A stretch of 64,000 bases of DNA from the NCBI GenBank assembly GCA_965240325.2, contig OZ251230.1, positions 310,001-374,000 of the forward strand, read 5' to 3'. Below, one piece after another: positions 47,552 to 58,096 of this stretch. This stretch comes from Rebecca billardiae RCC1528 (Eukaryota > Haptophyta). The notes beneath the pieces are model-generated. The model saw nothing but the letters and a program-made list of their open reading frames with translations. It was not told the DNA's origin and did no database searches. Made by a program: the position numbers and the translations under genes. Each line of letters begins with the position of its first letter. Position 1 is the first letter of the stretch.

Positions 47552-49396
47552 CGCGGCGACCGCGGCGCGCGCGCCACCAGCCTCGCCGCGCACGCGCTGT
47601 GCGCCAGCGCGCTGCTCGCGGCGGCGCGCGCGCTCGCGTGCGCGCGGCACGGCGCGCGCCGCGCGTGGCACAGCGCGCCCACGCTGCTCGCGCACGGCGC
47701 CGCCGACGTCGTCGTCGCGGCCGGCGGCGGCGAGGGCGGCGCCGCCGCCGCGGCCACGCCGGCCACGCCGCTGCTGCCGCCGTGCGCCGCCTTCGAGCCC
47801 TTCGCGCCGGGCGCGCGCGCGCAGCTCGCGCGGCTCCGCGCGCACGCGCGCGCGATCGCCGCGGTCGCCGACGGCTGGGCGCGCGGCACCGGCGCGCGCG
47901 GCGGCGGCGGGTGCGGCGCGGCTCCGTGGTTGCCGCCGTGCGCGGCGCGCGCGCTCGCTAGCACGCTGTGCGCGCACGCGCACGCGCAGTCGCGGCTGCA
48001 CCCGTCACTGCTCGACGAGCACCTCGGCGCGTACTGCGCGCTGGTGGACGTGGGCGCGGTGTGCACCGCGGCGGGCGGAGCGGGCGGCGAAGCAGCGGGC
48101 GCGGAGCCGGACGTGACGAGTCCTCACGTGAGTACTCACGTGAGTACTGACGAGGGCGGCGAGGCGGTGGGCGGCCGTGCGCCGCGCGCGCCCGCCGCCG
48201 CCGAGCGCCCACCGCCGCGCCCGCCACCGCCCGCGGCGGGCGCGGCGGTGGCGCTCGGCGTCGAGCTGCTGCGCAACTTTGGCGCGCGCCGCCGGCTGCC
48301 GGAGCTCGTGGCCGCGCTGTGCGCCTCCGCGGCGCACAGCGCGGACGGCGCAGACGGCGACGCGGCCGACGCGGCGGCGCCCGGTGCGGCCGGCGGCCTG
48401 CAGGGCGCCGCCGCCGCCGCCGCCGCCGCCGCGGTGGAGAGCGAGCGCCTGTGGCCGTGCGGCTTCGGCTGGCTGCCAGCCGCGCTGACCGACGAGCTGC
48501 GCGCAGCGCCTCGCGCGCAGGTGGGCCCGCTGTGCGCGCACGCCGCGAGCGCGCTGCGTGCGGCGAACGCGCGCGCGGCGCTCGCTCTGGGGGGCGCGGA
48601 CGGCGGCGGGGACGGCGGCGGGGAGGCGCGTGGTGCGGAGGCGCATGCCGCGCTGTGCGCGTGCGCGCGCGTCGGCTTCATCGCCGCCGCGCTCGCCGAC
48701 GCCGCGCCGCTCGACGCGACGAACGCCGCCGCCGTCCGCCGCGCCGCCACCGAGCTGATGACCGCCCAGGCAGCCGCGGTGTGCGCGCTGGCGGGCTGGC
48801 TGCTCGGAGGCGGCGGGGGCGGGGCGGAGGCGGCGGCGGCGGCGGGGCCGGCGGAGGCAGCGGGCGGCTCGCGCCGCAAGCCGCGCCGCGCCGCGCACTC
48901 GCCCGCCGCGCGCGCGCGCGCGCGCTTGGACGCGTGCGCAGCCGCGCTCACGGCCGCGCTGCAGGCGTGGCGCGCGGCTCACGACTTGCGCGCAGCAGCC
49001 GATGCGATGGCGCCGCCGGCTGCGGTGCCGCGCGCAGGCGGCGGCGGCGCGGTGCCGCGCGGGGCGGCGCGCGCCCTCGTGCCGGACGCGGCGCTCGACG
49101 ACGCCCGCGCCGAGCTCTGGCCTGACGGGGCGGCGGTGGCGGCGGTGTGGGCGGCGGTGGCGGCGGACGCACCGCGCGACGGCGCACGCGGCGCGCGCTT
49201 GCATCGGCCGCCGTGCTCGGCTGCGCTGGCCGTCTCGTGCGTGCAGCTCGCCGCGCGGCGCGCGCACGCGGCGGACGTGGGCGCGGCGTGGGCGGCGGAT
49301 GTGGGCGCGCCGCCGCCGGAGGCCCCGCGCGCCGCCGCGCTGCTCGCACGCGCCGTGCTCGCGCCTGCCGCACTCGGGCTGGCGCGCGCGGCGGCG

Positions 49397-49452
<56 letters not shown>

Positions 49453-50644
49453 CTGGGAGTGCCGGCCGGTCGCGTGGCGGCGTGTCGTGCTCAGCATGCC
49501 GGCGGACGGCGGCGGTGGCGGGCCCTCGGCGCTGTCCGCGCTCGCGTGCGCCGACGCCGCGCTGTCGAGCGTGCGGCGCTGGGCGGCGCAGCTGCCGCCA
49601 CCGCCTCCGCCATCGGCCGAGCGCGCCGCGGCCGTTGGCGGCCATCACGACTCGAGTGTGCTGCGGCGCGTTGCGCGCGCGCTGTGCGAGGCCGCGACCG
49701 CCGAGCGCGCGCCGCCCGCCGGCGATGCCGACGAGGACGACGACGCCGCTGCCGCGTGGGCCGCCGCCCACGCCGACGGCGGCGCGCCCGAGCGCCGCGG
49801 CTGCGCGGCCGTGGACGCGCGCGCCGTCGCCCTGCAGGTGCTGGGCTGCGCGCCCAACATGAGGGGCGCACGCGCGGGCGGAGCGGGCGGCGGCGCGGGC
49901 GGTGGCGCGGGCGCGCCGAGCGCGCTCGCGCGAGCGCTGCCGCCCGCGCTGCTCGCGTGCGTCGGCGCGCGCGTCGGCGCCGCGCTCGCGCCCGCCGCCG
50001 ACGGCGGCGCCGCCGCGCGGCAAGCGGCGGGCGCGGGCGCGGCCGCGCTGGCGCGCGCGTACGCGCGCGCGCTCGCGCGCGCCGACGGCTGCGACGGCGG
50101 CGGCGGGGCGGGGGCGCAGCCGGCAGCCGGCGCGCCGCCAGCAGACGCCGCGCGCGCGGCACGCGACGCCCTGCGCGCGCGCGCCGAGCTGCTGCTCGCC
50201 GGGCTCGCGCAGCCCGCCCGTGCGCGCGCCCGCGCCGGGGGCGCCGCGCGGACCGAGGCGGCGGCGGCGCCGGCGCCGGCCACGCGGCGCTCGCGCGCCG
50301 CCGACGCCGACGCCGACGACGCCGATGCCGACGCCGACGGCGGCGGCGGCGGTGCGCTGGGGCGCGCGAGCGCGGCGGCGCTCGCGCGCGCGCTCGGCGG
50401 CGCGCCCGCGCTTGCGGCCGCGCGGCTGCTCGTGCGCGCGTGCGCACAGATTGAGGCGCCGACGCCGACGGCGCGCGGCGCGGCGCGCGCGGCGGCGCGT
50501 GCGGGCGCGTTAGCGGCTGCACCCGACGTCGCGCCCGCACGCGCCGCGGAGCACTCGGCGGGTGCGGCGGATGCGGTGGCGCACTGCGCCGCGCTTGCCG
50601 CGCTCGCGTGCGCCGCCCACGCCGCGCTCGCGCGCACGCCCGCG

Positions 50645-50681
<37 letters not shown>

Positions 50682-53035
50682 GAGCGCGCGCCGCGCGCGT
50701 GTGGACGCGCGCGCTTGCTCAGCTCGCGTGCGCGCTGCCGAGCGCGAGCGCGGCCGCGCTTGGCGAGGCCGCCACGGCGGCGTGGGCGCGCGCGGCGATG
50801 GCGCACGGCTCGCTCGCGACGGATGAGGCAGCGGCCGCTCTCGCCTGGGTGGGCGGGCGCGCGCTCGGCAGCGCAGCCGCCCCCGGCCGCGCGGGCGGCG
50901 CGGGCGGCGCCGCTCCGAGCGCCGCTGGCCGCGCCGAGGCCGACGGCGGCGGCGACGACGACGACGACGCGGGCGCCCAGGCCGGGGCGGCGGAGATCGC
51001 GCGCGGCGCGCTCGGTGGGCTGCGCGCGTGCGCGCCGGGCCAGCCGCGCCGCGCGCGCGCCCTCGCGGTGTGCGCCGCCGTGCTCGATGGCGCAGCGGAC
51101 GGCGTGGCCGCGGCCGCGGCGGCTGGCGACGGCGCGGCCGCGGCCACGGCGCGCGCGCGCTCGAGCTGCGACCTTCTTGCGTCCGAGCTGGCGGCGGCGG
51201 CGCTCGCCGAGGTGGAGGCGGCGGAGCGCGGCGTCGGCGGCAGTGCGGCACCGGCGCAGCGCCGCGCCGCGCTGCTGCACGCTGGCGCGGCCGCGCTGCG
51301 CGCACTCGCCCAGGGCTGGCTGGGCCCACCCGCTGCGGCCGCGCCGCGCGACGCCGCGGCCGCGAGCGACCACGGCGGCGCGGACGGCGGCGCGGACGGC
51401 GCCGAGCGCGCCCTCGCCCGCGCCATCCCCCGGCTGCTGGACGTGGCGCAGGCTGAGCTCGGCGCCGAGCTTGCCACGCTCGCGCCAGCGCCGGGCGCCG
51501 AGCGCGCCGCGGCTGCGGACGGCGCGGCTGCGGCGGGCGGCGCAGACCGGTGCGGCGCGGAAGGTGCGGCGCTCAGCCTCTGGCTCCAGCTGTGCGCTGC
51601 GCTGCCGCACGTGCGGCCGCCGCCGCCGCCGCGCGTGTGCGTGCAGCTGCTGAGCACGCCGCTGCAGCTGCTCGCGCGCACGCACGCGGCCGCCGACGAG
51701 GGCGCCGACGGCGCCGCCGACGCGGCCGGCGGCACGCAAGACGCGCGCGCGCGCGGAGGGCTCGGCGCGCCACCGCCTGCGGAGGCGCGCGGCGCGCTGG
51801 CGGCCGGCCCGGCGCGCTGGTGGGCGCAGCACGCGGCGGCGGGGCCTGGCGACGAGCCCGCCTCGCCGGGCGGCGCTCGCGACGTCCAACACCGCGCCGC
51901 GCACGCGGCGCGCGCGCACGCGCTGCGGCGGGGCGCGCGGCTGTGCGTGCAGGCGCTGCTCGCGCCGCCGCCCGCTGCGCCCGCGGCCGCGGGCGCGCGC
52001 GAGGCCGGCGGCGGCGCCGCCGATGGCGCCGACGACCCTCGGGGCGGGGCGGCGGCCGCCACGCTCGCGGCCGCGCCGCACGCCGCGGGCCTGCCCGGGC
52101 CGCTCTTCGGCGCGTGCGTGCGCGCGCTGCTCGGCGCGTGCGAGACGCTGGCCGCGCGCTGCGCCGACGCGCGCGCCGAGCCGGCCGCGCGCGCCGCGCG
52201 CGCCGACGCCGACGGCGCGGGCGGCGCGTCGGCCTCAGGCGCTCGCGCGCGCGCGGCGTGTGCGGCGGCGGGCAGCGCGGGCTCGGAGGCGGAGGCGTGC
52301 CTCGGCGCGTGCCTCGATGCGCTCGCGCTCTGCGCCGCCGCGCGCTCGCGCTCGCACCTCGACGAGCTCTCCGACGCGCGCGGCGCGGCGTGCGCGGCGC
52401 TGCTGCACGCGTGCGCGGGCGCTCAGAGCGGCCGCGCACTGTGCGCCGCGGCGTGGGCCGCGCACGCGCTCGCGTCGAACGGCGGGCTGGCGCTGAGCAC
52501 AGAGGACGCGACGACGCTCGTGCACGCGCTCGTCGCGTGCATGGAGCGCGCGCTCTCGCGCGCGCGCCCCCTCGCCCCCGCCGCGGCCGCGGCCGCCGTG
52601 CTGAGCGCCGGCCGCGCGGCGGAGGTGCTCGCGCGCGCGAGGGCGCCCGCGCTGCGGCACTGCGGCGCCGCGGTGCTGTCGCTCTGGCAGGCGGCGCTGC
52701 GCCCGCTGCTGCTGCCGCCGCGCCTGCCGCACGGCGCGACGCTCGACGCGGCGCGCTCGCTCGCCCGCCTCTACCAGCTCGCCGCGCGCGAGCGCGCCGC
52801 CTTCCGCCGCCACGGCGCGTACGCGCTCGCCGAGTACGTGAGCGCGCGCGCGCGCGGACTGCTGTGCGCGGGCGTGGAGGAGGAGCTGCTGCCGGGCGTG
52901 CACGCGCTCATCTCGGCGTGCGACGAGCCGCAGCTCAACCACCTGTTCGGCGCGCTCGACGATGCCGGCCGCGACGCGTTCCGCGAGGCGCACGAGGCGT
53001 ACAAGCGCGAGTTCAGGTTTGGCGGCACCGTCTGA
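45971..53035 (+). CDS. URB2: Urb2/Npa2-family ribosome biogenesis protein, extremely Ala-rich
   Basis: 2354 residues in one open frame from the ATG at 45971. The C-terminus (about 2255-2354) matches the Urb2 domain: LARLYQLAARERAAFRRHGA, EEELLPGVHALISACDEPQL, NHLFGALDDAGRDAFREAHE, YKREFRF. Urb2 acts in the nucleolus on 27S pre-rRNA for the large subunit. Almost everything else is Ala/Arg/Gly with helical Leu/Cys spacing and a run of about fifteen Gly (GGC repeats, 49396-49450). Composition is so GC-heavy that the opposite strand is also open for hundreds of codons; those frames are ignored. The length exceeds yeast Urb2 (about 1170 residues), by low-complexity expansion. No intron was needed, but in-frame ones cannot be ruled out. 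Confidence 0.75.
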
Positions 53036-53464
53036 TGCCGCGCAGCCCAGACCCCAGCGCAGCTGCTAGGAGGAGAGGAGGAGTCAGGAGGAGCCGGACG
53101 ACTGCGCGCGTGCTCAGCTCGATCTGACAGCTGGCTGCTGCTGCCTGCTGCTGCTGCTGGCGACGACGCGCGGCGATGAGTCTCAGTCTGACCATATATG
53201 TCGTCATATCGTCATATATATATGCATGCGCATATGCTGTATCGTCGTCACGCGAGACCCGCGATGACGACGAGTCATGTCAAGCAGGCTAGATACAGCT
53301 GCCAGTGAACAAGCCAGTGCGCTCCGTGTGATCGTCCGGCCGTGTCCGCCGCCGATGAGCCCAACGACGACGTGAGTGACGCGCGGTGATGGCGGATGGT
53401 GATGCCGGTACTGTGGCGGCGACGGCGGCGCCAGTGCCCCAGCCGCCTGCGCCGCCTTTGGCGC
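53036..53464. other. Intergenic, convergent
   Basis: Contains CTGCTG runs (53128-53160) and an A+T palindromic patch (ATATATGTCGTCATAT and CATATATATATGCATGCG, 53194-53236). No gene. Confidence 0.5.
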
Positions 53465-54268
53465 TCAGTCGAACTGGAAGCCGCCGTTCATGTCGACAAT
53501 CTCGCCGGTGATGAAGGCGGCGAGCGGTGAGACGAGGAAGCGCACCGTGTGCGCCACCTCCTCGGGCTGGCAGAAGCGGCGGACGGGGATGGCGGCGAGG
53601 CGGTCTCGGCGCTGCTCGTCGCTGAGCTGCTCGGTGACCATCTTGCTCATCACGTACGCCGGCGCGATGCCGTTGCACGTCACCCCGTCCGCGGCGGCTT
53701 CGCGCGCGACCGTGAACGTGAGCCCAACCAGCCCGCCCTTTGAGCTCGAGTACGCGGTGCCGGAGGTCATGCCGCCCGACTTCCACGCGTACGAGATGAT
53801 GTTGACGATGCGGCCCCACTGCTTCCGCCGCATCGCCGGCAGCACCGCCTGCGACAGGTAGAAGGGCCCGTCCAGGTTCACCTGGTGGATGCGCCGCCAC
53901 TCCTCGGCCGACGTGTCGAGCAGCTTGTTGTTCGAGAGGATGCCCGCGACGTTGACGAGGACGTCGACGTCGCCGAGCCGCGCGGAGACGTCGGCGACAC
54001 CGCGCTTGACCGCGTCGGCGTCGCCCACGTTGAGCGCGAGGCCCATGTGCGGGCCGCCCGACAGCGAGCTCGCGAGCGCGCTCGACTTTTCAGGGTCGAG
54101 ATCGACCACGGCGACGCGCAAGCCGTCGTCCGCGAGGAAGCGGCAGATGGCCGTGCCGATCGCGCCGGTGCCACCCGTCACGAACGCCACCTTGCCCTGC
54201 AAGCCCTCGCTCCCCGCGAGGCGCGTGTCGCCGGCAGGTGCGGGCGCGGCAGCGTGCGGCGACGACAT
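53465..54268 (-). CDS. Short-chain dehydrogenase/reductase, FabG-like
   Basis: 267 residues from the ATG at 54268; the frame is open 60 codons further up, but that extension is Arg-rich and lacks protein character. Classical SDR: TGGTGAIG cofactor loop (31-38), Asp56 after the second strand (NAD(H) preference), NVAG (106-109), and catalytic Ser159, Tyr173 and Lys177 (YSSSK). The C-terminus LVSPLAAFITGEIVDMNGG is typical of 3-oxoacyl reductases and of acetoacetyl-CoA reductases. It lies just downstream of the MaoC-like hydratase on the same strand, 201 bp after its stop, so both could act on the same acyl chain. The exact substrate is not determined. Confidence 0.88.
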   Translation of the reverse strand: MSSPHAAAPAPAGDTRLAGSEGLQGKVAFVTGGTGAIGTAICRFLADDGLRVAVVDLDPEKSSALASSLSGGPHMGLALNVGDADAVKRGVADVSARLGDVDVLVNVAGILSNNKLLDTSAEEWRRIHQVNLDGPFYLSQAVLPAMRRKQWGRIVNIISYAWKSGGMTSGTAYSSSKGGLVGLTFTVAREAAADGVTCNGIAPAYVMSKMVTEQLSDEQRRDRLAAIPVRRFCQPEEVAHTVRFLVSPLAAFITGEIVDMNGGFQFD

Positions 54269-54469
54269 CGGCGCGGCGTGCAGCGTAGTAGGATCGACGC
54301 GGGCGTGAGCCGGGCCGCGGCCGCGTCGCCGAGGCCGCAAGACGAACCTACACCGGTCAAGCTCAAAGCGGTCGCTCGGAACCGTCCGTAACCGTTCGAT
54401 CGCTGATTTCAGGCTGCGCGGGCCAGCCCCCGGAAAACCCATCATCACGTCCTGGGTCGAGGGCGAGTC

Positions 54470-54961
54470 TCATCCGCTTGGGTCCGCCTCGGTCTCGTCG
54501 GCGGGGCGCTTGTCGCCCACAGCCGGCTTGGGTGCGGCAATGTAAACCACGACCTTGCCCGTCAGCACCTCGCGCGCCTCTGCGTCACCCCCTGCTGCCG
54601 ACGCACCGGTGTCTGTCGCCGTCACGCGCACGTCCAGCTTGACGACCGGCTTGGACTCGTGCTTCCATGTGATCGTGCCGTGGGCCACCAGCTCGTCACC
54701 CACGCACGCGGGTGCCACGTACTTGAGCTCCTGCTCGAGAAAGACTGCGCCGGCTGCGAGCTTCTCCGCCACGAGCGCGTTCAGCGTGCCGGCAGTGATG
54801 CCGCCGTGCACAATGAGCTTGCCGAATCGAGAGCGGGCGGCGAAGTCCTCGTCGAAGTGGAGGGGGTTGCGATCACCCGTGATGTCCGCGTAGGCACGGA
54901 CATGCTCGGCCGTCACGACGCGGCGCCATTCGAGCTGTGCGCCCACCTCGAGTGACGTCAT
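54470..54961 (-). CDS. MaoC-like (R)-specific enoyl hydratase, hot-dog fold
   Basis: 163 residues from the ATG at 54961. Single hot-dog domain with the hydratase-2 motif: Asp30, Asn32, His35 (GDRNPLHFDEDFAARSRFGK) and the following IVHGG (51-54). Such proteins hydrate trans-2-enoyl-CoA or -ACP to (R)-3-hydroxyacyl esters, in fatty-acid synthesis, peroxisomal beta-oxidation or polyhydroxyalkanoate supply. The last ~25 residues are Lys/Asp/Glu/Pro-rich and polar (AAPKPAVGDKRPADETEADP). No classical PTS1. It is the upstream member of a pair with the SDR and diverges from the macro-domain gene, with 134 bp between starts. Confidence 0.9.
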   Translation of the reverse strand: MTSLEVGAQLEWRRVVTAEHVRAYADITGDRNPLHFDEDFAARSRFGKLIVHGGITAGTLNALVAEKLAAGAVFLEQELKYVAPACVGDELVAHGTITWKHESKPVVKLDVRVTATDTGASAAGGDAEAREVLTGKVVVYIAAPKPAVGDKRPADETEADPSG

Positions 54962-55095
54962 CGATTCAGCCTGCGCGACGCCTAGGCCACGAGAGCGCGG
55001 CCGGACTGCCCGCGCGAGGGTGCATGATCAAGAATCGGCATCAAGAATCCATGGCGGCCGTCCCGAAGGCGGACTTGCTCGCGGCTTGAGCGTCC

Positions 55096-55758
55096 ATGGC
55101 GGCCCTCCGCGCGCGCGTGCTGCAAGGCTGTGTCGTGGGTCGCAGCCGCTCCGACGCCATCGTCACGTCGGCGAATCCTCACCTCGCCGGCAACGCAAAT
55201 GGCGCGCACTGGAGATTCGCCGGACGGCGCAACGTGGACGGCGCCGTGCGTGCAGCTGCTGGCCCTGCGCTGGCAGAGGCTGCGGCTGCGCTCGGCGGTA
55301 AGCCCCCCCCTGTGCAGAGCGTCGTGCACACGCCTCCGGGTGCCCTCGACGCGGCACATGTGCTGCACGCCATCGTGCCGGACAGGCTGTACGGCCACGG
55401 TGACGCGCACCCAGAGGAGCTGCAGGCGTGCTACTCCAACGTCTTCCGGCTCAGCAATGAGCTCGGGTGCGCCTCTGTGCGGCTGCCGGCTCTCGGCTGC
55501 GGAGTGCGCGGATGGCCGGCGGCACTCAGCGCAAAGCTGGCATTCGCAGCGCTCGCTGACTTTGCGCGGGCCACGTCGCCAGCCGCAGCTCGGCTGGAGC
55601 GCGTGGACTTTGTTCTCCTCGATGAGGCCGCCTGGCGCGCATGGGCCAAGATGGCGACGATGCGCACGGCACACCCGCGCGTCCTGGACCAGTACGGTCA
55701 TGGCGCGGACAGTGCCACCACGCTGAGCCTGAGCATCGAGATCGTGCATGATGCCTAG
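55096..55758 (+). CDS. Macro-domain protein (ADP-ribose binding or hydrolysis)
   Basis: 220 residues from the ATG at 55096. The whole protein is one macro domain: DAIVTSANPHLAGNANG (adenosine and distal-ribose loop), NVDGAVRAAAGPAL in place of the GGG-V-D-A-I motif, HAIVPD, and the second loop ASVRLPALGCGVRGWP with the LGCGV stretch binding diphosphate. The first Gly-rich loop carries an insertion (HWRFAGRR) not usual in MacroD-type enzymes, so hydrolysis may be changed or absent. Macro domains recognise ADP-ribose on proteins or nucleic acids or process OAADPr. Its last residues are not domain-like. Confidence 0.85.
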   Translation: MAALRARVLQGCVVGRSRSDAIVTSANPHLAGNANGAHWRFAGRRNVDGAVRAAAGPALAEAAAALGGKPPPVQSVVHTPPGALDAAHVLHAIVPDRLYGHGDAHPEELQACYSNVFRLSNELGCASVRLPALGCGVRGWPAALSAKLAFAALADFARATSPAAARLERVDFVLLDEAAWRAWAKMATMRTAHPRVLDQYGHGADSATTLSLSIEIVHDA

Positions 55759-55929
55759 CAACGCGACTCGGGGACCTCGAAGTGGCGTCTTCACACAGAG
55801 TTCACTAGCTACTGCCGCCTACTGCGCGACGACCATTCGGTCAGACGAAGTTACGAGTGACGAGTCAGAATCGTCTAGCAGTAGCTTAGCAGCAGAAGTA
55901 GCAGAATAGCTAGTACTATACAATCATTA

Positions 55930-57157
55930 TTCTGGTGAACACAGCTTTAAACAATTTTAATTCGTGAGAAAGCCCTGGGAGACCCAGCTCCGACCCCCTT
56001 TAATTGTGTGTCCAATACTGCTGTAGAAAGTAATACCGGAGTAGGAATACGAACAATGGGGCCTCAAACGTTTTTTGATTAGGCACGCCTCGGGAATCGA
56101 GAACGCATGTCGTTACCTTTTTGAGCGCGCATCATAGGGATGTCGTTGCGATTCCCACCTATTTGTTGACGCTTTTCTACGACCATCCGCTCCCCAGTCG
56201 GCGACGCACAAGTGCTTTCGCCGCCGCGCCGCGTGCGCTCGGCACACACGATTGAGTATGACGAACGAGCGCGCTGCTGCAGGAGGCGAAGGCCGCGCGC
56301 GACACGCAGAATGGCGCTCAGCCGGCGTGGCTCGACTCGCACACACGTGCGCGACCGAGGAACAGCTCCGCGGGCCTCCGCCGCCAACTCCCAGCGCCGG
56401 ATGCCATCGTCGGCGTCGCGAGGAACTGCGCCGATCTGGCGGAGATCCAGCGGCACGTGGCGGCGATCAAGCAGCCGCGACCGCATCAGATGACGTGCAC
56501 GAACGGCCTAATGGAGAAGCTCGTACCACAAGCCTACCATAAGCCACCCGCTCGGCGACTTGCCCGACTACTACTACTCGCCCCGCTGGCTCGTCATCAA
56601 CAGGCACGGCCTTCGAGCCGTCACCCGCGCCGCCCGCGGCTCGCGGCGCCATCGCGGACCGGCGTGCCCGCCGGCGCGAGCTGCACAACACAACATGCAC
56701 ACCGACGCGAGCCGCTCGTACCACGTCGTGCCCGACGGGCCGTGCTCAGCGACGGCTTAGCAGGAGTCTACGCCGTGCAGTCGCGCCGGTTGTGCCCTGC
56801 CGGCCTGCACCGCTCGCCCCGCACCTACAGCCAGTGGGCCATCCGCGGTGCGTGCCGTTGCCGTGACGTCGTGCCCGAGCGGCTGTGCGCAGCGACGACC
56901 GCATCGACGCGCGCCTCGCCGTGCGCCTCGGTGGGCCTTGCAGAAGTGCCGCGCTGCCGCGCCTGGCTTAATCGCACGCGCGACAATGCGTTATGCGGCG
57001 CGCCACCAGATGATAGCTACCATCAGTCAGCGCTGAACGGCCAACTCGTCCCATCGTCGTCGGGTCTGCTGGCCCTGGGAAGCTTCTCCGTCGCGTCCTA
57101 CACGCGCTGTGTTCGACCAGCCCCACCGGGACAAGGCCGCAAGGCCCCCGCTGTTTT
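55930..57157. repeat. 1.25-kb element, isolated fourth copy
   Basis: Same ends as the 14.4-18.5-kb array (TTCTGGTGAACACAGC to CCCCCGCTGTTTTA) but no flanking 151-bp linker, so the mobile or dispersed unit is the element alone. The minus strand holds a 135-codon frame (56486-56079) ending KRQQIGGNRNDIPMMRAQKG and then NDMRSRFPRRA, also present in copy 1. Confidence 0.88.
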
Positions 57158-57635
57158 ACGGTATTGGCCGGCGGAGGCCGTCGTCGAACCGAGAATAATC
57201 GATCATCATCGAGGACGCCGAGATACGATCCGAGATGCGGTCCGCGAGACCGAGGGCGATGCCGCCGCGGCCGACTCGGACGAAGTCGGATGGGACTGAG
57301 GCTGCGGAGGGTCCGACTCAGCCCATCGGCATCGCGTCAGCATCAACTTGCTTCATCCGTCACATCAACGCCAATGGCAGCAGACTATTACTCTAGTCAG
57401 ATGTCTCATGCAGCTATCGATGAATATAACGACTCATCAATCATATACGTCTGACGATCATATGATGTGAATCGAAGCCCCAGACGGCCCAGACCCAGCA
57501 GTCCGGTCCGATCAGTACTGCTAGCTAGCAGCAACAGCTGCTAACAAGTCCTACTCTATATCGCATCACTCAGCCATACCCGCATACCGTCGACGACGGA
57601 TTCGGATGATGACGACTCTGCTGACTAATATAATA
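57158..57635. other. No gene seen
   Basis: Mixed-composition spacer between the fourth repeat element and a copy of the second repeat family. CTAGCTAGCAG and GATCATCATC simple sequence only. Confidence 0.5.
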
Positions 57636-57822
57636 AATTCCGCCCCTTATTTATAACGGGCTCCGGGTGATCAGACTGGGCGACTGGCGGCCGAGCCCGA
57701 GGCCGAATAAGCCTCCACTTCCAGCCCTACCGGCTACGCGGGGCCCCCTGGCCGCAGCCCCCAACGGGCTCCGAACCAACCGCACCACCCCCATCCAACC
57801 TCAAACCACTGACCGAGACACC
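57636..57822 (+). repeat. Second dispersed repeat family, copy 4
   Basis: Begins AATTCCGCCCCTTATTTATA, then ACGGGCTCCGGGTGATCAGA, and ends CTCAAACCACTGACCGAGAC. Its middle carries insertions relative to copy 1. Confidence 0.85.
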
Positions 57823-57980
57823 CAGTGCCCTGACACCTCGTCGGATGATATATTGACAATCAAGTCCGTAGTTGTCATTTTCGTAGTCCGTCAGTCGTCA
57901 CTGACCGTCGGTCGGAGGCGGCGGGCCGCGCGGCGCCGCGCAATCGATCCGATCCTTGATGGCGTAAAGCAGCGGTCACG

Positions 57981-58033
57981 TTCAGACAGGGCCAGCCCGC
58001 TATGAGAGTGCGGATTCCCAGCTCTGCCGTCAT
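57981..58033 (-). promoter_or_regulatory. SECIS element (core) in the SelU 3' UTR
   Basis: In gene sense: ATGA (58033-58030), C, then GGCAGAGCTGG, G, AA at 58016-58015, an apical loop, GCTGGCCCTGTC, then TGAA (57984-57981). The arms pair over 11 positions, with one A-C mismatch and three G-U wobbles. The AA sits 13 nt after ATGA, the spacing seen in vertebrate deiodinase-type SECIS elements. The non-Watson-Crick quartet is formed by ATGA/TGA. A short helix I (CGGCG with CGCTG) is possible below it. It begins 63 nt past the SelU stop codon. Confidence 0.8.
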
Positions 58034-58096
58034 ATCGCCGTGCAGTGCGCCCAGCAGCTTCGATCGCCGTCGCCGTTTCCAATGTGTTGAGGAAGC

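Noticed and set aside
45907-50023. Antisense frames of 719 and 672 codons opposite Urb2
   Set aside because: Composition-driven openness (Ala/Arg/Ser only); the plus strand ends in a recognisable Urb2 domain and the antisense frames have none.
53465-54961. Bacterial operon or contaminant contig
   Set aside because: The pair sits between intact eukaryotic-style genes with similar composition; spacing of 201 bp is not operon-like.
57841-57880. TGACAA/TTGTCA stem-loop as the SelU SECIS
   Set aside because: Only six pairs and no ATGA-AA-TGA spacing; the hairpin at 57981-58033 fits much better.
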